Shown in pieces: positions 40,301-55,300 of a stretch of DNA of 64,000 nt (position 1 is the first letter of the stretch; each line of letters starts with the position of its first letter). Source of the DNA: Sipunculus nudus (lineage: Eukaryota > Annelida > Sipuncula > Golfingiida > Sipunculidae); NCBI GenBank assembly GCA_026874595.1, contig CM049313.1, forward strand, positions 35,365,159-35,429,158, in the 5' to 3' direction. The notes below the pieces were generated by a model. It was not told the origin of the DNA, did not search any database, and was given only the letters and a program-made list of their open reading frames with translations. A program made the translations under genes and the position numbers.

Positions 40301-43300
40301 GGTGTGAATTGGGCATAGATGTGCTACCTCAGTGTTGTCTGGTTTCTGTTTCGAGCAGTCTGTGGAGAAACTGTACTGGTAGACAATATTTTTCTGGTTT
40401 ATATTGTATGTCTTGTTTCAGCTTACCTGTCTTCTGAGCTATAGTAAAGACTCATAGTCCATCATCTATTAACAGGTCACAAATCAAAACCATTATAGTA
40501 GTGGATCAAAGATTTTCCATACTGCCAGGCTGATACCAAATCTCATAGCACACCTGTAACTAGGTCACTGTGACCTCATTTCCTCAAGCAACACACAGAA
40601 GAGCAAGTAAATCTTTAAACATGCATCATATCAAAACTGCTGGGCTAGAGTTCCTTTCAGTCTAGTATATACCTAAATTTCTGTTATTTAAGCTATAAAC
40701 CATGTCTTTTTATTGAATAGCACCTCATATAATTTTTCATATTTATACTCCCCCTCATAATAAAGGCTGGTGCAGTGTATAAGTATTCTGGGAAGTATAA
40801 GAAGTTTTTCTTGTTAAAAGAAATTTTGCAAATGTGCATTATAGTTTATTTATACTCTCTATAATATTGTGTAATTATAGGTTCATCTATATAGCCTATA
40901 TAGTTTTACATTTGTGTACTTAAAAAGGTTTCAGTTTTTACATTGTAATGTATTTCAAAGTGAAATTTTTACTGTATTATACATAAATTCAAAACATATA
41001 TATGATCTGCTAGAATTAAATTTGTGGTTAAATTACTAGGTACATTCAAATTTCTGGCCAGATTTTTAAAGACAAATAAAAAAAAATGTATATTTTTCTG
41101 GAAATAGTTAAATTTTGTCAATAAGTTTGTTTCACAATTTTAAAGGTTTATATATTAGGCATGGGAACAAGCTTGCAGTAGCTTAAATACTGTGGGAAAT
41201 GTTTTGACAACACTTGTTTCCTGGCTTTGTCCTTATCATTTGATGGTTAGCACCTTATCAGTAGAGCCAGTCTAGAGCTGTGTCTCCATATGCCCAGAAT
41301 AAGTGTTGTCATGTCTTGGCTTAGTGCACAGGTAAAGCTTAGACAGTTGCACAGGACCATACACACTGGTTCGCAACTTCATGAATTTATCTGACCACTA
41401 GCTGAATTTATCCAAAACAATTTCAATGGCTTGACTGTGATGTCAGAATAAGTGAACTTTGTCTGAAAGAAAAACTGGAACTACAAAGACATATAGGATC
41501 CAAACATATTAGAGTAATTAAAGACTGTTGTCACCAGTGTTGGACATTACAGGTAGGACAAATAACCAACTTCTATTACATTCTATACATCCCACAGGGC
41601 TGATGAAAGTGAATTTCCTAATTTGCAAATATTCAACTTTTCTATTATATATAGGGTGTGGAAATAAGTATTCTTTATTTAAACTTCCATGGGGAGTGGA
41701 AATAAGCATCCCTTATTTCCACTCCCTGGGGGAGTGGAAATAAGCACTTCCTAAAATCTAACTTGGATTTTGCATAATTACCTTCCTAGAAAACCAAGCT
41801 TAGCACTGTGATAGATGAGTCCCTTGTTATTTTACATCTGTCTATGATGGGACATATTGTGGTATACTGTCCATTATCCATCTGTTAACTTTTAATGTAG
41901 CAGCTATAACTTACCAGGGATTTGATTGATTTAAATAAAAACTCAACATAACTTCTTATCAATAGACTATCTTGACCAAGTCTGACAATAGAAGCAGGGA
42001 TCTGCAGGGCCCCGGCAGGGGAAACAAGTGGGGTGAGAATCCCAGGTAGGGATTAATGAACCACAAGTAGAACAATAAGAGGGGTTCTCCATGGCATGAA
42101 AGGGAAAAAGAATCACTACTTACAGTTCAGTTGGCAAACCCGACTGTACAAAAAAAACAGTGGACGAATCGCGCAGAGGGTGATTACACGTCCATCATGG
42201 CGGAAGAAAAAAGTGACACAGGAAACGGAAGTGTGACCTAGATACACAGGAACGAGGCAGGGTGGGCAATAATAGGCCCAATAAGGGAAAATTTTCGGTT
42301 GGCTTACTCTGGCATATAAACTTTAACAGAGAAAATTCTCGTTAATACAGAAACAGCTTACAATTATGTTTACGTAATAAAACACCAATTGTAGGTCTTG
42401 TGACTTCTGACCTAATTAAATATGCATGAATTTGCCAAGAATTTAATTCAGGGGAAAAAACTGTATTGGTCCATATTTATGAGTTTCATGATAATCCTTA
42501 ATGTTCCATGCCTGGTCCCATTCCCCGGTTGTAGGGGTTTCCCCGTCCATGGTGACCTTACCTGGTCTCGTTGTTCCAAAGGGGGGGGGGGATCCTACTG
42601 TGGGTGAACGCAACACGTCCGTGTTACGTTCCCCATCCATTCCCACATGTTAAATTACATTCCCGGTAGTGTCTACCGCCAAATCTTTACCCTGTTCACT
42701 CGGCTCCGCATTCAGAACCCCCTTCCGCTTATACGATTTTGAGTAAACTCTCACGGTTTTGCTCTTCACTAATGTCTGATCTAGACGATTCGTCTAGACC
42801 TGCCTCCGTTCGTCCAGTGGCCTCCCCGGCTCCCCCGGTTCTTTCACCTCCGCTGATGTCCTCCCCGCCGGCCCCCCACTGGCTTCCTTCTGTGTCTACG
42901 GAGCCGCCTGTTGCGGTCACGCTGGATTCCCCGGGGCTTCCTCACGCTGAGGTAGGTATTTCCTGCCCTCCTGCTTCCACTTCATTTCAGCTGCCCTTGC
43001 TTCCTGTTTCTCAGTCTATGCTTGACAAGAGGGCGATTTTCTAGGTTCCCCGCCGCCCTTTTGGATGTTCAATATTCATGCGGTTCTCCGCATTATATGT
43101 CGGATGGATTGGAATAGAATAGACCTTACGGATGCATATTTTCACGTCCTAATCCATCCGTCATCACAACCGTTTCTTCGCTTTGCCTACCAGAACCGCC
43201 TTTCTCAATTCTGTGCCCTTCTGTTCGGGATCAATGTGGCCCCCTGGATTTTTATGATGCTCGTCCACATGGTCACTCCTTACCTACACTCCTGGGGCAC

Positions 43301-46300
43301 CTCTGTGCTCCCTTACCTAGACGATTGGCTTGTCCATGCGGCTGGTTGCTCTCTCTTACTGACACACCGCTCCCAGGTTCTCGATTTACTACGGAACCTT
43401 GGTTTTATTGTCAATGCAGAGAAGTCCCTGCTCACTCCCACCCAGTCCCTACGGTTTCTGGGTGTAACTCTCAATTTTGCGTCTGGGACTGCGTCTCTCC
43501 CACGCAAATTTGCTCTAAAACTCATTAAGCAGATTGGTTCCTTTTATGCGTCTCGCCGGATTGATTCTGGTGCCGCTACTTCTCTTCACTCTTAACTCCG
43601 CCACTTTCATTCCGTTCGGTCGGCTATATCTCCGTCCAGTTCAGTCCCTCCTTCGCGCTCACAGCCTTCTCCATCTGCGTTCGGTTTGTCCCGAGATCCT
43701 CCCATTTCAACTCACATGGCGGTCCCTACGTCCCTGGCTGGACCTTCCCTTTCTCCTTCAGGGAGTACCTTTCTCTCAGGAGATCGACTGTACAGTGTTC
43801 ACCGACGTGTCTCTCCTTGGTTGGGGTGCACATCTGGCAGATCTCAGCGCCTCGGGTGTCTGGTCCCCGGTCGGAACACCTCCTTCATGTCAATATCCTC
43901 GAACTGCGCGCTGTCCGTCGCGCAATCGAAAGTTGGTCCCGCCGCTTACTAGGCAGTCACATACTAGTCATGACCGACAACACCACGGTGGTGGCTTATA
44001 TAAACAGGCAGGGCGGTACTCGGTCACCCTCACTAATGCAGTAGACCTACTGCTTGTTCGATCTCTGTATGACGATACGGGCATCGATCCAAGCTTCTCA
44101 TCTTCTGGGCGTCTCAAACTTTCTAGCCGACACCCTCTCCCATTGCCCAGCGTCTCCGCCTCCGCCGGTTGTCCTTCCGTTCTCCATCCTTCAGTGTCTT
44201 TTCACTTGACTGGGGCGTCCGGAAATCAATTTGTTTGATTTTCCCTCCCACCCAGTCCTTGTTCCTCCTGTGACACGCCTACGTGGCCCTCACGACCATC
44301 TCCCCGACACCCTGGCGTCTGTTTGGTCTCTCTGGTTTCTCTATGCATTTCTGATGCCCCGTCTCATCCGCCGGATCCTACTCTGTCTCTCCTGTGCGGT
44401 GCAGAAGGATCTCCTCCTCATCCTCCCATTTCATCCTGCGGCTCCCTGGTTTCCACTGTGGCTCTCATTTCTCTCACAACAACAGTCATTCCCCCGAGCA
44501 CATCGTCCATTTCGGTCATACCCTCTGTGCGCATGCGTACTCTCATCGGACACCTCAAGGATCAGGGCATTTCAAGCCCGGCTGCTCTCCTTGCCTCGGC
44601 TCCTCGTCGCCGTTTTCGGTTGGCTTACTCTGGCATATAAACTTTAACAGAGAAAATTCTCATTAATACAGAAAAGCTCACAACAGTTTACTAACAAAAC
44701 CACCATTCACAGGGAGGGAATGGGGGGGTTTAATTCACCCTTGCTGTGCTCTTCTTGTTACTTCCTGTCATTTTTTTTAGCCATGTGTAGAGAACCTGTA
44801 CCTGACACTGATGAAGGAGTACACGTCGGCCCTCGCTCCCATTGTTGCTCAGCTCTTCAAGCAGCATCTTCATCCCAGTGACCCCAGTGACCTTGAAGCT
44901 ATACTGACACAAGATGCTGGTATGTGCACCTCTCTTCTGGGAATCTTTATTCCCATACCCATTTGAAGGGGAATTTCATATTTCTCAAACCTCACCATGG
45001 TCAAATGTAAAATGGAAAATGTTAAGAATATATTAAGCATGTATGGAATATTTAATATTTTTAAGTAATGGTAAAGAGCCTAGTCATGGCATAATTAACT
45101 AAATTCTCTTGTCAGATTTCCTTTTCAGTTAGAAATCTAAGTCGAATTTTATTTCTTTATAGATAATGTATATTTATCATTTAAAATGAAAAATAAAAAT
45201 TGACCTTATATTTTTCATTTTAAAAATCTTAGATGGTGAAGAGATTATTTAGAGAAAAATAGAACAAGTATTCACCGTAATGTTTTTTAGATCCTGCATG
45301 ATAGTGTTGAATTCCTCATCTAATATCCTTAAATTTTGAAGGAATTGTTTCAGTGTGATGATGATGTTTATTTTTCACCTGTTTACAGTGTTCAATGCAG
45401 TGGGCCAAGCATCCTTTGATCTGTTTGATGAAATTAAATTACAGACCTGGATAGAATCTGACTTAATGAAACACCTGTCAATCAAATCTCCCAAGTAAGC
45501 ATGTGATTATTACACTATAAACAGATCTGTTTGTTAAAAGACAGGAAACAAAACTTGATAGGTTTGAATATTCAGTTTGTGTCTGTATTTAATATAAAAA
45601 AGTATTATGTTTGATTGATTTTTATATGAATAAAAAGTGTCATAAGGATAGAGAAATATTAAATATTCTTTCATGGCCATTAAAATTTAATTTGGAACAA
45701 TGGATTTAATAACACTTGATATATATTTCATTGTTATGATTACCTGTTTTATCTGGTTGATTTGCTTTAAGTTGTATAACTTCTGTAACTTTGTTTGAGA
45801 AAAGTGATAAATTAATCCTTAACCTTCAGATTCAGCATGTAACTATTTTGGAATGATATTAATTCAGTCAGATTTGTTATATCTTAATGTATTTTTTTTT
45901 GTTTCCCTATTCATTATGTTAGGCTGGTGTTGACCTTTGGCAGTCAGCAATCCATCTGTCAGTTGATGAAACCTTCTGTTACATAAATAGTCCTGTGAAT
46001 TGTGAATGTGAAGGCCCTTAGAATGATTAAATTCTTGATTCTTTACCTTTAATTAAATTCTTGATTCTATTCTTACTTAAGTAGTAATTTTTCATACTTT
46101 AAAAAAATAAAAACATGTATACCACAATGGATAGTAGTAGATTTCAGGAAATAAAAGAAAAATGTAGCTTTACCTCTGATTGTTGCTGCCATGTATGTTT
46201 CTATACAAGTGGAGTGGTTCACCAGCAAATGTTTAAAGCAAAGTTAGGGGCCATAAGGGACAAAGAGCTTTGACATGGCAAACCGTCAAATTTGAGGCCT

Positions 46301-49300
46301 GGCAAAGGACTTAAAGATGGTACATGCAAAAAAAAAAAAAATATTAACTGGAATGAATAAATATTAGATCCAGAGCTTAATAATTGATTACACTTTAATC
46401 AAGTGCATACCATTCAGTGCATAGATTCTTCAGTGAATTATTACACCTCTTTTATACACATTTAATTACACTGATACTTTGGTTATTACATGTACATCTA
46501 CTTCATCTTGCTTATCCAGCTATCGCATCTTACGTCGACGAGTTATCTGGTTAGTAGGATGCTGGGTGGGTGTTCAGCTGTCACCGTCCCTCCGACCGAG
46601 CGTGTACCAGGCCATCCTGCCGCATCTTGAACCGCCAGAGGACCTTGTGGTTCGTCTGGAGACAGCAAACACCCTCAGAGCTCATATCCTTTTGGTTTTG
46701 TTTAAAAGAATAAAATACAGTTGAGTGTCTTCTATCCGAAAAAGATCAGGGACAGGGTTTTTGTTTGGATAAACAATCATTCGGATAAACGATTCTGCAT
46801 GATTCACAATGATTGCAAACCTGCTGGCTTTACACTTGGCTTTACCAGATACTGACAATCACAAATTTCTGTAGCTATTCCAAAATTAACTTTGACAGCA
46901 GCATTTGTGTTAGGGTTTCCATCAATTAAATCAATTTGTCATGTAAAATACATCAAATTTTTTTTATAAACAGTCAAAATTTGGTTCTCATTTTTCAATT
47001 ATTGATTACAAATTTCAGATAAATGGTGTTCTCAAAAGACAAGGCTCTACTGTATGAACCCAGTTACAAGGAACTACTCTATTAAACAACTGCAATACTC
47101 CAAAATATAACTTTTACCTGGAGTTTTAGGATAATTTAGATTGTCTTTATCCACAAGCTTGTGATACAGTTGGTACCATCTGTGTTCCTCTGGGCTAGTC
47201 CAGCTTCATCAAATTTATTTGAAATTAAAAATAAAAATTAGTGAAATGATAATGCCCTTATACTGTATTTTGTCAAACAAAAAGCTCCCACTTTAACAAA
47301 AATGTCATTTTAGCAAAGAAATGTAGAAAGTCAATATCTAACAATCCAATTTTATACTTAAAGGGATACTTACAAGCCCAGTGTTTTACTTTTAGAGAAA
47401 CCTGATATTTTCCACTGGCTAGCCTAATGAGCCTACAGCTTTTTTTTTCTTCGCCAGCCATACATGTTTGGAAAAAAAGGTTATTTGACCACTGATGCAA
47501 GAATATATTACAGTGTATAAAATAAAATCAAAGGTGCTAAACTGTGAGTCCTAGTGCAGTTAATTTATTTAAAATTAAAAGAAATACTTTAATCTAAATT
47601 TGTAGACTTGCATCTATATGTTTTTTGCTTCTCTCTTAAAACTAGATGATTACATTTGTGATTATCAGTTATAAAACCTTAAGCATAAAATCAAAGTATA
47701 AGGCAACAATTACTGAGTGAATTTGATTGAATATGTTAACATATGCTGGATAGAGAGTGAATCACTGTTATCCTTAACCACTGTCACTTGTTGATGACTT
47801 TGACTTCCAGAGAGAAACATTTCTGCCAGTGAGTATTCATATTACAATTTGTTTAATTAACCCTGCACTAAGCAAAGATTATTGTTTCCACTTGATTCTA
47901 TGTGTGTGTGTGTCTGCAAACAATTTGGAGAAAAGTTTAACAGATGTTAATGAAATTTAAGAGATAGGTCAGTGAAATAAAATTCTTCAAGTGAGTGAAT
48001 TTTGGTATAAATCCCTACATAAATAACCCCAGGATGAGCTTCATTATGGGGTTTCATAGCATATTTGTCTACACCAGGACGTATAACCTCACCATATAGC
48101 TATCTCTTGAGTGTGAGTGGTGATGTCACAGATGACAACAACGTCACTTCAAGTGCTGTTTCCCTGAATGGTGTCAGTAAATCAATGTAAGGGCACAACC
48201 TTTGAACATTACCTTCAGTGCAGGGTTTGCTTCCTCATATTGGATGCTATTTTAATTACATCTGTTAAACTCTGGTAAAAAGGCATTATTGAAATGAAGT
48301 TCCAAGAAAGCTGGTCTCTTAATAAGGCATCCATAAAATATCACCAACACTTTTTGACTGCAACTCTCTAGGAGGTATTTAAGTTTGCTACAATTAGCAT
48401 GGAAGCCTACTGGAGACCTTCCCTTTAAATTAATTGTTTATGGACAACATGCCATGAGTCATTTCCTTTTTTAAATCAGATCAACCCTTTTCCCAACACT
48501 CATGTTGCCTCAGCGACTTTTGGGTCAAGGTTATAATCTTACTTTTATTTTGCTTGTATATTCTCAGACTTGTAGAGATATAATGTTTGTATGCTACCAG
48601 TAGACACCGTTTATGTACTTTCTTACACTGGCCTCGGATGCTCCAAGTATAAACAAGAGCCCAGCAGGTGACACCAGGGCACTCATTGTCCAAGACTGGT
48701 AGTCTCACCCTTTTCTTTGTTTTGCATTTAAACTTTGTCCAAGACCGGTAGTTTGACCCTTTTTGTTTGTTTTGCATTTAAACTTCAGTTGGTTGAGCAG
48801 ACATGTTGAATGTCCACACACGTTGCTTAACTGTTCAGTATTTTTATGTCATACTGGTATAGTTAGCATAAAACATTAATTTACACATCAGCGTATTCTG
48901 TTTTCAGTATCTGGAGAGATGTTTTGGGTTACTGTATCAGCTACTGAGAGATGTGTCAGAATGTGAAACCAAGGTAAGATCTTCAAGGTCAAAGTTCACT
49001 TCTTTTCCCAAGCCAAGTCATTTGCATTTAAAACATTCTACTAATCTTGTTAGACATACTATTTCTCCTTCCCCTCTGAGAACTGTCAACACTGATAAGC
49101 CAGCATGGCTGTCTTTGAACCTAAAAATGTATGTCATGAATGCATATATGGCATCTGTGGAATCATTCTATTTGTATTGGTACTCAGATTAAAGCTACGA
49201 TTCCTTTTTCTCTGTTACTGCTGCGGTACGGTTGCGGTTGCGGAAAGAGTTGAACAAATGATATTTTGAAGAACAGATTCCTTTAATGTGGTTTCGGTAG

Positions 49301-52300
49301 TTATTCAACCCGTCATCCAACAAAATTTTTGTTGGATTGTGTAGCGACCGGTCCGACAAAAAATTTTAAATTGATTGGGTCGGATAAGGAATCACGCTGA
49401 ATTGTACACTTCACATAGGGTTTCCCCAGGATTATAACATGTTTATCAGTATAAAATCTGAAAACATCATTATAAATCATTGTGATATCGGAAACATTTG
49501 TCTGTCATTCATTTGTCATAGGTCATCAGATTAACATTTTACAACAGTTGTAATTTAACCTAACAGATGCAGGTGCTTCACGTGATGTCGTTTTTGATCG
49601 AGCAAGTTGGTCGTGCGATACAACCCTACGCTGCAGGGCTTATCCAGTACTTGCCCTCACTGTGGGATGCCTCGGCTGATCATAACATGTTACGCTGTGC
49701 CATCCTCACAACGCTGGTCACATTGGTACAGGTAAGCTAGTACAATGTAAACTGCTTCATAATCATCTGTTGTGGGTTTTATGAATGTTGGCTGAATGTT
49801 GAATTTGTTGGGCAGATGTCTGGATAGGAATTTTCATAAAGGATACACTAGAGTTTTAACTTAGTTGAATTTTAATCAGTGCCAAGGGTTGCTTGGTCAT
49901 TGCCAAGTGAACAGAATGTCAGTTAGGCTTTGCTGTTAGCTACAGTATATTTTGTTTCAGGATTTTGGACACAATTGTGTCCACATGCACAACCGTTTTT
50001 GTGCATCAGTATTTTGGAGACAAGTGTGTCCACATGCACAGCTTTTGGTAGTTCAAGGTTCGAGACCAGTGTGTCCACAAGCACAACCTTTCTGTGTTTC
50101 AGGGTTTTGGAGACCAGTGTGTCCACATGCACAACTTTCTGATTCCTGTGATACACACAAGTACAGACGCACAAGCTGACCCTCATGTGTACCTCATGGA
50201 AGATGGCCTTGACCTTTGGCTGTGGACCCTTCAGTGCAGTCCTGCAGTAACAGATGACTTGCTAGCCCTGTATGTGAATATTCCTGCATTGTTAGGTTGG
50301 TATTCTGATGTCTTCTCTCATTTGCGTTCTCATAGAAGAATGTACCCATGGTGATTATGGAGCCATCTGATGGTCAAGCTGTGAACAATCTCCATAAGCT
50401 TATTTACAAGCAAATCTTCAGTCTGGAATTGTAGATTTCAATGTTTTACCAAATTAATAAATTACCAGTGATTTGCAAGTGTTTAAATAACATGGTAACC
50501 ACTGAATACAGTTTTTATAAGTACACAAGCCTTTATGTTGTCTGTTTGAATTCCACCTTTTTAGCTTACCTTGGCTACACACTGCCATATGTCTTCTTTT
50601 TTAATTGTGGTTTTAAATGGAAACTCAAATATTGAAATAAGGCGGTTTTTTTCTACAAGCCAGTGATCTTTTAAATGGAGAGTTTCCTGTGTATCCTCAT
50701 ACAGACATCGTTGTAGGGATGTTAATTGAGTGATAATAGGGCGCCTTTGAAGGACATTTATATTTTCAGATTCTTCTTCCTTGAAATAGGGCCATTTAAT
50801 CCATTGTATATCCTATATCAGTGTAATTTTTTTATCATTTGATCACTAGACCATGAGCCTGTCAAAGAATGTGACACCTGTAATTTTTCATATATTATAT
50901 CCTGATGGGAAGCATGATGTGTGTTTAATTGTTCCAGAATTTGGATCTGAGACTCTTGTGACCTGTCTAAAAATCATTGAAACTTACATCATTTTAGCAC
51001 CAAAAGAATATATACAGGTAAGAAGTGTTTGTGGTAAATATGATTATGAAATAATAATCTTAAATCACACATGAAAAAAAATAGTGTATATCATTTAGCA
51101 TATTATACAAAGGCTAACATTTAACTCCATTTAATATTCTTTTGTAATACAAGAAGTCCAGACACTAAGCACTTTACTTCATTTAATGGGACCTATTCAC
51201 ATGCTAGGCATGTTAAATATCCTGGAAATATGTCTTCCTTGTCAGAATATTATGGTACAGCAGAGTGCTGTTTTTTTAAGAGCGTTGGAGGACAAGCCTT
51301 TGGTTTGGAAAAACAAACTTTCGGAAACGGTCAGGTGTCTAGCAGCAAGTTCGTACGACAGTTAATGCTTACCCAAGGAACACAGTGTTCTTTTTCTGAC
51401 AACAAGGACATAAAAAATATTGGCTTAATTGCAGTGCTTGATTGGTTAAAAATTAGTCTAACCCATTTTAGGATGGTTGCTTGCCTTTTTTGCATCAAAT
51501 TTACTGGAGGGAAAGGTCAAGTGCCATTGCCATTGGTGAAGCCTACAGGCATGACCAGTGCGGCACACATCTTAATGTGTTTGAAACATCATGGTTTGAC
51601 AGACTTGCTGATTACCAGGGGGCTTACCTTGCGGTCACCTGCTGCGTTGCAACACAGTAATGCTGTTATTTGCGCTTTGACATATGTTCTGGTGTGTTTT
51701 TTTTGTGGCGTCAGCTAGTGTTTTTTTCAGTAGGATTTTCCAGTACGTGACGGTTTTGTCACAGTTGTATAATAGGGCGTCAGATAACCCCTAGCAATCC
51801 TGCAGGTCACAAACCTTCGACCTGAATGTGTCGATCTCGCTGTGTCAGCCCAGTGCCTCCCCCTGAACTTCTAGTTGATGTATGCATTGGCACTCATCTC
51901 AGCCAGCCAGATGATGCCTTGAACTTGTTCTCACTGCCATTGAGTCTGAGGACAAATGATGAAGCTCTCAAACAATATTGGTCCAGAAATAGGTCTCCCT
52001 TTTGATTGCTCCTGGATAAACCAGGTGTAAACAGTGGTCTGTAGCTTCTTGTTGGCTGGTGTTAACATGTGTTTACTATCTACAAGTCAAGCATTGGCCC
52101 AAATGGAGTAAATCAGGGTCACCAATGGGCTTTTAACACCTGACTGCAGGCCCTTATGGCTTGTAATTACAAAAATATTTTAAAGGTATTTACATGCTCA
52201 TAATATTTCTTAAGTTCAAATAAACCTTTTGTTTCCCATTTGAAATTTAGGAAAAAAGAATTTTCCAGATTTGTTACTGAGTATTTGTGACTAATTACAT

Positions 52301-55300
52301 CCTAAGATGATGGTAATTAGTAAGTACAGTATATTGACTTGTATACATATATCTAATACAGTACAGTGAAATCTGTGAAATAAGACCACCTGTGGGACTG
52401 GCCAAAAGTGGTCATAATTCCCAGGTGACCTTATTAGACGGATCAGTTATAACCTTTGTGAATGCATTCGGATCACTCAAGGGTGGTCTTAATAGACAGG
52501 TGGTCTTATTAGACAGGTTACACGTTACTTTGCATGCTTGAAACAATCAAACTTTGCTTTTACAGAGATACTCTGAGTCGTTGGCGACGTCATTGTCTAG
52601 CCTGATGACTGACCTGAAGACAGAGGGCGTTGTCATGGTACTCAAGGTTAGTGTCACGTATTGTAAAAGAAAACTACCATGGTAGGCTTTTTGTTTGCAA
52701 GGATTTCAAATTAACAAAAATTATCCCAAAAATAAAACCCTTTTTTGAATTAAACTTCTATGAAAGGTTTTATTTTTGTGATAATTACTGTTACTTTGCG
52801 TTTCAATTACATTACCTATGCTTGCATGTTATATAAAAATTTAAAAGCAAAGAATGATATTATAAACCGGCTTCTGTCACTCAGGGGTAATGCACAGGAC
52901 TCAAAAGCCAGGAGGTCATGAGTTCAAAGCTCAGCCAATGTGGTCAGGTTTTATCAGTCAGCAACCACGCAGGCTTAATGGGAAGGCTGTGCCCCACAGC
53001 CGTGTATCACTCACAAACTAGTGTGTCTTTGGGGGATTACGCAGTGTTATGACCGAGCAATGGTGATGATTATACACCCAGGGCCCCCAGGTGCGGTAGA
53101 CATTGGGCCTGGGTGACACCAGGATACAATAATAATATGATTGCAATGGAGTGCTACCACCCTGTCACGTAGTCCCAAACCTGAATTAAAAAAACAAAAA
53201 AGAAAATATTATAAATAACATGGTTATGTTACTTGTAAATCAAAGACTGATATTGTTATAAACTGTAACAAATCTTTCACCTGTCAGTAATGCACAACAG
53301 TTGCCTCTTGTTGGATGTACCCTTTGGTCCTTGTTAAATTTTTCAGATTTTGCACACATATTTAATAATTGAAAGAATAATGCACACACTTTGTGTAGGT
53401 TATTGTATGGTTAGAGTTCTCTCAATTTCCCTTTGCCCCTCATGTATAAAAAATTATAATCTGCATGATATGAAAATATCAATCATTTGATATGGTGATC
53501 TTCATTATTTTAAAATACTAAGTTTAGTCACAAACAACAGACTTATTCATTACAAAAAACAATCTTTTAAAACAGATTTGTGCTTTTTAAGAATGATCTC
53601 AATTTTTCAGGTGGTTGAGTTAGTTTGCCAAGTGTTCCCTGCTGAGGGTCCAGCCCTGTTCAAGTCTATGCTGGCCGAAGGTCTGAGAACAATTATTGAA
53701 GGGGAGGTCAGTCATTTATAATAGTTCATTTAATCTAAAGGTGGAGGTCACACATAAGGTCAAGGTCATATAAAATGACCTACATGTTCCCTTGAATCCT
53801 TGAATTAATTATTAATTTAATATAAAAAAAGACATGAAAGAGAGCAGTTTTATCTTCAGTAATGCTTAGAAAGTGCATAAACAATCATTTGTTATAGTTA
53901 TATCAGAAAGTTAGATTTAGTCTTTATTTATATATGTTGTAATATTCTGACACTGGAAAGTGTCCTAAAAAATGGTAAATGGCCTTACCAATAATTAGTA
54001 ATGGTCTTTGCATTTTGGAGTTTAAATGTTTACTTGGTTTTAATAATACCGGTATGTCATTCTCTACATTTTTTTTCAGGTCTGGCCCATGGTCATAAGT
54101 GTATACATGTCAATCTTCAGTCGAGTTATATTGGGTAACAGAGAGTATTTGGTGACACTACTTAGAGAGTGTGCAAAAGAGTTTGGTAGCCAGGTGAGAA
54201 ACTTTCAAATAATAATTCATGATATATACTATGTACTATAAGGCTTATAGTACAAAGGTATTAAGTACAGTACACTAATTTGCACAATATAGAATTATTG
54301 TATTCATGTATAAAAATCACTTTTCCATATTTTCTAAAATTTTAAATTTAAATGGATATACATGGATATCTGTTGACATTGACAACATTTAGATCATGCA
54401 TAACTTTGCATTATTTCACATGAACGGTAAAAGATTTGTTTTGAGTTTTTTTACTCACTTTTTTTCACATACACATTGTGGAAACAACATAAGTACTCTG
54501 TATTATAGAGGAGGTGTATATGTAAATAAAAATAAGGGCTTAACATTGAATAAATGTAACTGTGTTATTCAGATTTTGAGCTAATATGCCTCTCTTTGTT
54601 GGCCATAATGTTATTTATAACTTCATTTAAGGCACTGGGATACAAAGGCCAGTACCTATTGTATAACTGAATTGGATGCTCTGTTTCTTTCATATAACAT
54701 ATGATAATTTTCTATAAATAGTCCCTGTTTTTAGCTCAGCTGACTATAAGTCATCTGAGCAATAGTCACTGTCCTTTGTCCGTCGCCCATTCGTCTGTCC
54801 AGCTGGCTGTCCGTTAACAGGGCATGTTTTGAAACCATTAGACCTACGAATCCAAAATTTTGCATACAGTTAGATGTCCCCAAAATCTCCTACCATTCTG
54901 AAAATTGGGTCACTAAGACTTTGTTCCTTAAGGAAAATCCTCCTTTTTTCATTAAAAATCCATTGGTACAGTTCAAGACTGCCTAATCGCAAAACCACTG
55001 ATCTGAATTGATCATAGTTAATATTCTTATTTATCCATACATTTCCTATGTACATACCAAAAATTAGGTCAGTATTGCGTAATTTGTTGAAATTATGGGC
55101 CCAAACATAATGCACCTTGTAAAAAATCAGGAAATATATTTACTCATTTTACATAAGAATTGCTGATTCTAGAGACTTTTTTTCATGGATATATCTTCAT
55201 TTAATCAAGATTCAATTGTATACTGAAAATTAGATCTGAAATTTGCAATTTTTTAAGTTATTAGCATATATATAAAATCAGTACCTTAAATTTTGCCCAA

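Noticed and set aside
46479-46724. Open frame extending exon 14 past 46683
   Set aside because: The frame stays open for about 40 bp into the intron by chance. Similarity to IPO11 stops exactly at the AT donor.
51230-51718. 162-codon open frame on the + strand in intron 19
   Set aside because: No recognisable domain, and the opposite strand carries a pogo transposase relic, so the frame is antisense by chance.
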